Shown: piece by piece, positions 58,701 to 64,000 of the stretch | How the letters are laid out: the number at the start of each line of letters is the position of its first letter | Numbering within the stretch: the first letter of the stretch is position 1 | Notes under the pieces: model-generated | The model's database searches: none | Seen by the model: the letters and a program-made list of their open reading frames with translations, nothing else | Told to the model about the DNA's origin: nothing | Source of the DNA: Dryococelus australis | Taxonomy: Eukaryota; Arthropoda; Insecta; Phasmatodea; Phasmatidae | NCBI GenBank assembly: GCA_029891345.1 | Contig: CM056997.1 | Span: 212,885,212 to 212,949,211 of the forward strand | Length of the DNA stretch: 64,000 nucleotides | Direction of reading: 5' to 3' | Program-made: the position numbers and the translations under genes

Positions 58701-59238
58701 ATTAAATGTCAAGTTATAATGATCGTTTAAACCTGTTAGTATCGTCTACAAAGGTCTGAAGTGTTCCACTAATGAAACCTACTACAATCGCTTGAAAAGT
58801 CGATGAGAAAGTCACGTCCACTAGCAAACCCTGTCAAAATTGCAATGGCTACCCTTTCAAAACCTGTTAAATATAGTCCTCTACCAAAACCAGCTAAATC
58901 AGAATCGCAACATGGCCACCTGGACCAATACACATGCAAAACCTGTTCAAATCTCATAACTTCACATCGTAGGAGGTTCAAAGACAGTGTTTTGCTTATT
59001 TCTTTCTCTATGGTTTGTTTTCACAGCACTGATTTTGACGGGATGTTATTGGCGGCACTGGCCTCAAGCACCTTGTGGTTATAATAAAAAAGGTTTGTTT
59101 ATTTACATATTGAAGTTAACCTTAACCGAAATGTGTGCAAGGTAAGGAATGTGGTAGTAGGGAAATTATAATTTATTTAATATGGGTACAACAGTACAAA
59201 CAATATTAAAGTTGTAGCCATCGATGTTCTGTTTATAG

Positions 59239-60160
59239 ACGTTGATCCTGCGGAGGCAAACAATCCCCCAGAAAATCCCAACTCGAAAAGAAGTTGTAAA
59301 GAGAACGGTGCTCCGCGAAAGAGGAAACTACGTCCAGAAACCTGGAAAGGAAATGTCGCGAAGGAAAAAAGGTAAGCCTATGAAAATATCAAGTTAAAAT
59401 AATAAGATAGGTAGAATAGAGCAAATTGTGACAATACGTGAATAAGTAGGCAACATAACCTATTAAAACTTCAATTTTTTGTTCGTTAGGTACTCTCTGA
59501 AAGTATTCCCGAAAATGCCAACTTGTTCAAACAAAGGAAAGATCTTCCGCTGTAAAGAACTCAATTGTTAAGAAGTCCGAAGAATTCACCAAGCTTACTT
59601 CAAGGAAAAATCACCACTTGCACAAAATAATTTCATCTTGCAAAACGCCAAAGTTTCAACGCCGAAACGAAGCACCGAAAACCGCAAAAGAAAATTCAGC
59701 ACAGAGTACATTTTGCCGAAAAGAAGATAAGGCGCCACCGAAAACATACCAGTCTGCCGAGAAATGTTTACGACAACTCTTCAAGTGGTGAGAGACAGGC
59801 AGGCTGCAACGTATGTGTTCGAAGATTCTGAATAGTCCAGAAACCCTGCCCGAAAAGAGAGGAGACAGCATATCGACAAAATTTTCTGAGATAAAAGAAA
59901 TAGTAAATAGCCACAGAGGCAAATTCATCCCACTCGAAGCCCACTACTCAACGGTTAAGAACTGTGAAGGAGGGTACCTTAGCTCGTGGGGCCTATGCTT
60001 GAAAAACTACTCGAGCGTTCGTACTATAAGAAGAATTTTCGATTGGTCAATTTCGTTTACGAACATACGTGTACCAAAAAAAAAAAAAATTGGCATGCTC
60101 CACTTTCTGTAGTTCATACACGAATTTACCATTTGAATCCATTTCGGCAGTAAGTTGTTT
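59239..60160 (+). pseudogene. Broken two-exon gene of an uncharacterised transposon-like family
   Basis: Exon 1 (59239-59371) lies between TTTATAG and GTAAGCC and reads VDPAEANNPPENPNSKRS, then CKENG and RKRKLRPETWKGNVAKEK. The intron (59372-59489) ends GTTCGTTAG and the phase carries over (AG+G). Exon 2 reads RYSLKVFPKMPTCSNKGKIF, a stop, EVRRIHQAYFKEKSPLAQNN, then KVSTPKR...RKRKFSTEYILP. After a frameshift comes LPEKRGDSISTKFSEIKEIV, PLEAHYSTVKNCEGGYLSS and LCLKNYSSVRTI (59813-60112). The order RPETWKxNVAK, the Cys-rich knot, a D/LP-x-KRG block, E-[SA]-HY and YLSS-LxLKKxY matches a multicopy insect/cnidarian family I remember only as uncharacterised and transposon-like. Stops and frameshifts make it inactive. 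Confidence 0.55.
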
Positions 60161-60164
60161 CTCC

Positions 60165-61340
60165 CGTCTGAATTAATTTTCTCGGCGTGTATCCACTCAG
60201 AAAAGGGGCTTATGTTGTTATGTAATAGGCGGTAACTTTTGTGTTGTATCCAACATTGCAGTGGCAGAGTTTAGGTTTCAGATATTGAAATTGTTGAGTA
60301 AATAATACTTCCAACTATATTACAGATAATGAATGTATTTTCAATGAAAGAAGTACCAACTTGAATAGCATGTCATACCTACGACGATGCCGAAAACGTA
60401 ACTAATGATATTTAATACACGTATTTTGTAAACATGTCTTTCTTACACATTTCAAGGCCGTATGCACGGACACGCCTAGAAAAGAAGCCACTAACATAAC
60501 TACGACATTTTTAAAGATATTTTGGAGGAAATAAAATTATTAATTACTAATAGTATCTATTTTTTATTTATTTTTTCACTGTTGTTATTACTGTTAGCCA
60601 TTCCTACAAATGCACACTGGCCTACTTTTTTTTAAATATTCTTGTTGATACTTACAAACTACTGGATGTGATATCTCTGGTAGGGTTTTGATGTTATTTA
60701 GAAAACAGTTATTGTTTGTCTGCGTTGTTTTGTTTCCTTCCTTCGTTTTATTTGTCGTGGGAGACAAGTTGTGCCTGTGGTAAATTTTTCACTTTTCTGT
60801 GTGTTTAGGTGTTTACATTGTTGTTATTCATTTGTCTTGTTATATTGATTCTTGTTGTGGCGAGGGGACTTGTTCTTTTGCTTCATCTTCTGTTTCTTCT
60901 GTGGTGTTAGTTGTTATCAGCATTTGTTATTTTAATGCCATTCAAACAAATCGACAAAATTAAAAAATGTGGCGCTAAAAAATTCGGAAGAAGTACGATT
61001 TTGTAAACATTCTTTGAAAAAATTTTATTATACTTTTGTAATATACTTAATGTTGTAGAAAAATACTTGGTTTTTAATTGTAGACATTCTGTAAACCTTT
61101 CTATATTTTATAAACGGATGGGTATAAGTTTTAATATTTTACACTTACATACGACAACTAACAATCTATATAAATGAATAAAATATATTAAATTTAGCGC
61201 TATCTAGTTACAGCAACGTAACTGTTACTGCTGAATACGAATTACGTGTAATCTTTGCGATACGACACTGTATTAAAAATTACAATATAATCGTATATGT
61301 AGTGTTCCAGTGTATGCAGCACCACACGAATTAAATTAAA
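60165..61340. other. AT-rich intergenic DNA
   Basis: No gene or repeat recognised. The 3' part of the relic at 59.2-60.1 kb may extend in, but no further matching block could be read. Confidence 0.4.
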
Positions 61341-62032
61341 ATCTTTAATTACAGGTGTTCGCTCGCTCTCGACCACACGGAAAATGTTCTTATACGAGGC
61401 CGTGTTTCAAATGGCAAGAAATGCGCACTCTCGTGCATTCGCAATCGACAAGGACGTCAGAGAGTGCAGTTCTGAAATATGTCCATAGAGAGCGAGTGGG
61501 AGTGCGAGAGCGATTGATAGTTTGTTTACGAGTGTTAGCACGTGCATGCTCTAACAGTGCTGGCTACAACCGCCATTATACTTTGGTTTGTTTACTAACA
61601 TCATAAAAAAAAAGAAAAACAAATAAACCGCTTTCATTTCATTCTCCAACGTGTGACTTTCGTAAACAAATATATTATAGGCATATTTTGGGTTACGCAT
61701 TAAAATTTAAGGATTTATTTAAGCAAGACTACATTACTTAAAACAGTGGAATGGCACAGGAACAAGTATTCTTTCAAAGTATGTATTTTCAATTAATATT
61801 TAATATATTTATACATTCGGAAAATTAATAATTCATAATTTTATAATAAAGTGAGCTAAAATTCCGAGCTCAAACTATTTATTTCAGATAAACTTTATCC
61901 TTGACTCTTCATGCATTACTATCATACCCATAATCATCCATACTAATCAATCCATTGTTAATCGAAATGTAAATATTAACGAATAAATATTTTTTAAGTA
62001 AACATTATATTGTTCGTGGAGAAAAACAATCG

Positions 62033-62275
62033 ATTGCAGACCCTATCGATTATTTTGAAACGTGCAAGTGACGATAGTTCCATAAGGAGGGGGTGTAAGT
62101 GCGAGAGCGTGTGCGAGAGTAAGAGTGGATGTGAGTGCTGGCTCAGCCTCAGTGCGGCGAGCAGTTCGTATACGAATGGGAACTCCATTACGGACCCCCA
62201 GGTATCGAAATGAGTATCGATACCATTCTTTCGAATACACGTTCGATACCAGTTATCGATACTGTCCTGGTATCG
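62033..62275. promoter_or_regulatory. Cluster of TATCGATA/CGATA sites
   Basis: Exact TATCGATA occurs at 62215-62222 and 62254-62261, with GGTATCGAAATG, GTTCGATACC and GGTATCGCAA between and beside them; CTATCGATT lies at 62043. In Drosophila TATCGATA is the DREF binding element and CGATA is bound by BEAF-32 at promoters and insulators. The adjoining 62085-62160 stretch is GTGAGAGCG-rich and of higher GC. No downstream gene was recognised in the window, so function is only suggested. Confidence 0.35.
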
Positions 62276-62959
62276 CAACATCCCTAAGCCAAAATCAAAA
62301 ACTGACAAAGGTATCAAAGACGGCCATATTGCCTAATCAAAGGGAATTGTCGCGCAAGCTAAGGATGGCCGAGTCCGATTCGATTAGTAGCTAAAACGAT
62401 TCAGCTGTTTCAATTATTGCCAATAATCGAATCGATGCAGACGTTTAGATGCATCGTGTGAATCTATTCATTTGTTTTGATTTTTCGATTCGATTATCAG
62501 GTTATTTGTATTCGCATATTTTCACAACTTGTTTGTAATCGTATGTTAGTAATATTAACAGCTTCTTCCCACCTTGCTCTTATTTTCTATTTGCTTTTCA
62601 CTTTGCAGTTCTGGTTCTGTCCATGTTTAGATGAGCTTATCCTGAATAGCAAATTTTTATTTTTTTTTGTTTCCCCAGGTAAAGGCTGTACACTATAAAG
62701 TGACTAATTTTGAAAGGAACACCTTAGAAAATAGTCACTACTCCTACCTGCATATATTCTAACTGGCGTGCTGAGTGACATGCGCTCAGTAAAGTTGGTA
62801 ACGATGGAGGGAAAGTAGTTCCATAACTGAATGTCAAATAAAAAGTGTATGTAACCATTTGTGATAACTTAAATTATTTCTTTCACTTTCGCTTTCTTAT
62901 TTTTGATGCCTGGACATGTAAATTGAGCCGATTTGGAAAATGTATACGTTTATAATAAT

Positions 62960-63040
62960 GTAACACTTTCACTTCACGACACATGAATAAAGTAGTGAGG
63001 CCCATGGGAGTGTTAGTTTTACATATGGTAGAAGAATGCA
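62960..63040 (+). repeat. Short dispersed repeat shared with 41.72 kb
   Basis: ACTTTCACTTCACGACACAT, then GAATAAAGTAGTGAGGCCCA and TGGGAGTGTTAG parallel CAGTTTCACGTGG...CATGAATAAAGTGTGAAGGTCC and GTGGGAATGTTG at 41.72-41.79 kb. Confidence 0.45.
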
Positions 63041-63299
63041 CAACCTGCATACAAGTAGATCTTATGCAGGGCTTTCAAAAGTGCTCAGTTTACCGTGAAC
63101 TGCCTATACTTGGGTGTGACCCTCCGTGCTTGTTATTGCTCAAATTCCGGGGAAAAGAAGACGGAAGATTTTTGTGTGAAATCGCTAGTAGTAGGAAATA
63201 GTAGGTTTGGGGACATGGGCTAGGGCCGCGAGGAACCAACATGGCGGGCGGCACCGCCATCTTGTTTCCGTCCACCATAGTGTTTCTGCTATCTAGCAA

Positions 63300-63365
63300 C
63301 CAGTATGCCATGTTCACCATATTGGCAGCTAGTACCTAGTGTATGCCATATTGGCAGCCGGTATT
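63300..63365 (+). repeat. Duplicated CATATTGGCAGC motif
   Basis: GTATGCCATGTTCACCATAT, then TGGCAGCTAGTACC is followed by GTATGCCATATTGGCAGCCG; two partial copies, about 35-50 bp apart. Confidence 0.5.
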
Positions 63366-63516
63366 CCATTTCCCCTGCGCTATCATTCCACCTTGATTTT
63401 TCATGCTCTATCATTCCATGGATTTTCTCAGAATCCTCCCATTTTTCTCTTTTGCATTCTTTCTCTCTCTTTCCTCCCTATTCTCGCTTGTCGCCTTCTA
63501 CGCAGTTCGGTGAGCG

Positions 63517-63765
63517 ACCTGCCAGGGGCGCTGGTATGTCTGCCACCATCTTTGGTTCCTCCATCGCCCTGCCAGGGAGTGCTGGTGTGTACGCGCCACC
63601 ATCTTTAGTTCCTTGATCGCCGGCCAAGGGCATGCTGGTCCGCCATATTGTTTGCAGAATAGTTATTTCGTTCATCGTCCGCCAGGGAGCACGCTGGTGT
63701 GTCCGCTGCCACCATGTTTCCTCCATCACCTGCTGGGAGGCGCTGGTGTGCGCGTCCACAATCTT
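63517..63765 (+). repeat. Imperfect ~52-bp minisatellite, about 5 copies
   Basis: CCTGCCAGGGGCGCTGGTAT and CCACCATCTTTGGTTCC recur as CCTGCCAGGGAGTGCTGGTG (63569), CGGCCAAGGGCATGCTGG (63622), CCGCCAGGGAGCACGCTGGT (63680) and CTGCTGGGAGGCGCTGGTGT (63731). It explains the 103- to 156-codon open frames on both strands here. Confidence 0.75.
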
Positions 63766-63815
63766 TTTTTCAGTTATTATTTTTTGTAGCTCAAAAAATT
63801 TCTCCTTTGAAAGGG

Positions 63816-63882
63816 GGCAGGATAGAACCGCCGAACCTGGTGGTTGCCAGCCCAACGCCATAGGCCACTCGACTATCGGGAC
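63816..63882 (-). mobile_element. tRNA-like SINE head of a second family
   Basis: Read on the minus strand: CCGATAGTCGAGTGGCCTAT (A-box-like TAGTCGAGTGGCC), then GGCGTTGGGCTGGCAACC and AGGTTCGGCGGTTCTATCCT (B-box-like GGTTCTATCC). The box spacing is that of a tRNA. The stems do not obviously close into a functional cloverleaf, and the head differs from that of the three SINEs on the plus strand. Confidence 0.5.
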
Positions 63883-64000
63883 ATGTGTCAGATCAAGGTG
63901 TTTAAAAGAAGTGATATGTTCGTGTGAATGCAGGGAAACATTTGACAATCAGTCATAGACACGCAACAAATTTTTTTATATAAGATTGTTTTCTCTGTCT

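Noticed and set aside
58769-59084. 93-codon frame with repeated KPVK/KPAK as a coding exon
   Set aside because: The LANPVK...SKPVK...PKPAK pattern is suggestive, but spacing is irregular, there is no splice context and the opposite strand is open too.
63478-63948. 156-codon minus-strand frame as a gene
   Set aside because: It spans a ~52-bp minisatellite and a tRNA-like SINE head, and no family is recognised.
1-64000. Naming the species from the repeats
   Set aside because: Repeat types support an arthropod, but nothing in the sequence fixes the lineage without a database search.

Overview
This is a repeat-rich, AT-rich stretch of animal nuclear DNA, most likely from an arthropod (probably an insect) with a large genome. 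The grounds are tRNA-headed SINEs with Pol III boxes, GT-AG introns, TA-flanked pogo-type debris, fold-back elements, satellites and dinucleotide runs. There are no operons, no bacterial-style genes, and no clearly intact host gene. I cannot name the species. Family assignments were made by reading translated sequence against remembered family patterns; no search was run.

Layout. 1.8-8.9 kb: a broken gene with a C2HC zinc-finger-like exon, an intron and a second exon that has become a roughly 100-copy 66/63-bp tandem array. 11.7-13.0 kb: a SINE with target duplication, a 0.58-kb fold-back element and a pair of palindromes carrying CACGTG sites. 16.6-19.98 kb: a degenerate C/A-rich repeat and a nearly perfect 885-bp palindrome. 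21.6-22.9 kb: a candidate LTR, then a single-copy relative of the gene behind the 66-bp array. 23-32 kb: small minisatellites, a 730-bp fold-back and otherwise featureless AT-rich DNA. 32.6-40.5 kb: a 27-bp minisatellite, an old degenerate ~145-bp tandem block, a 23-copy 113-bp satellite with a 452-bp higher-order unit, an internally deleted pogo/Tigger-like element and a SINE. 44.8-57.2 kb: on the minus strand, a decayed Tnp2/CACTA-like transposase followed by a decayed DUF4806-type gene whose five exon remnants can be joined mostly in phase. A 4.6-kb element with ~1.7-kb inverted arms lies between two of those exons. 57.8-60.2 kb: a SINE and a broken two-exon gene of an uncharacterised transposon-like family. 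62-64 kb: a cluster of TATCGATA sites, a ~52-bp minisatellite and a tRNA-like SINE head.

How the parts relate. The 66-bp array is best explained as an amplified protein-coding segment. Its acidic reading frame joins the upstream zinc-finger exon through a phase-consistent intron. The same acidic motif occurs once in a zinc-finger-like gene remnant at 22.6 kb. CGA-to-TGA changes have put stops in many copies. The transposase and DUF4806 remnants share strand and adjacency and may be the two genes of one old transposon, later broken up by the inverted-repeat element, a MITE and simple repeats. Most long open frames here (1151, 754, 834, 524 and 370 codons) arise only because tandem unit lengths are multiples of three.
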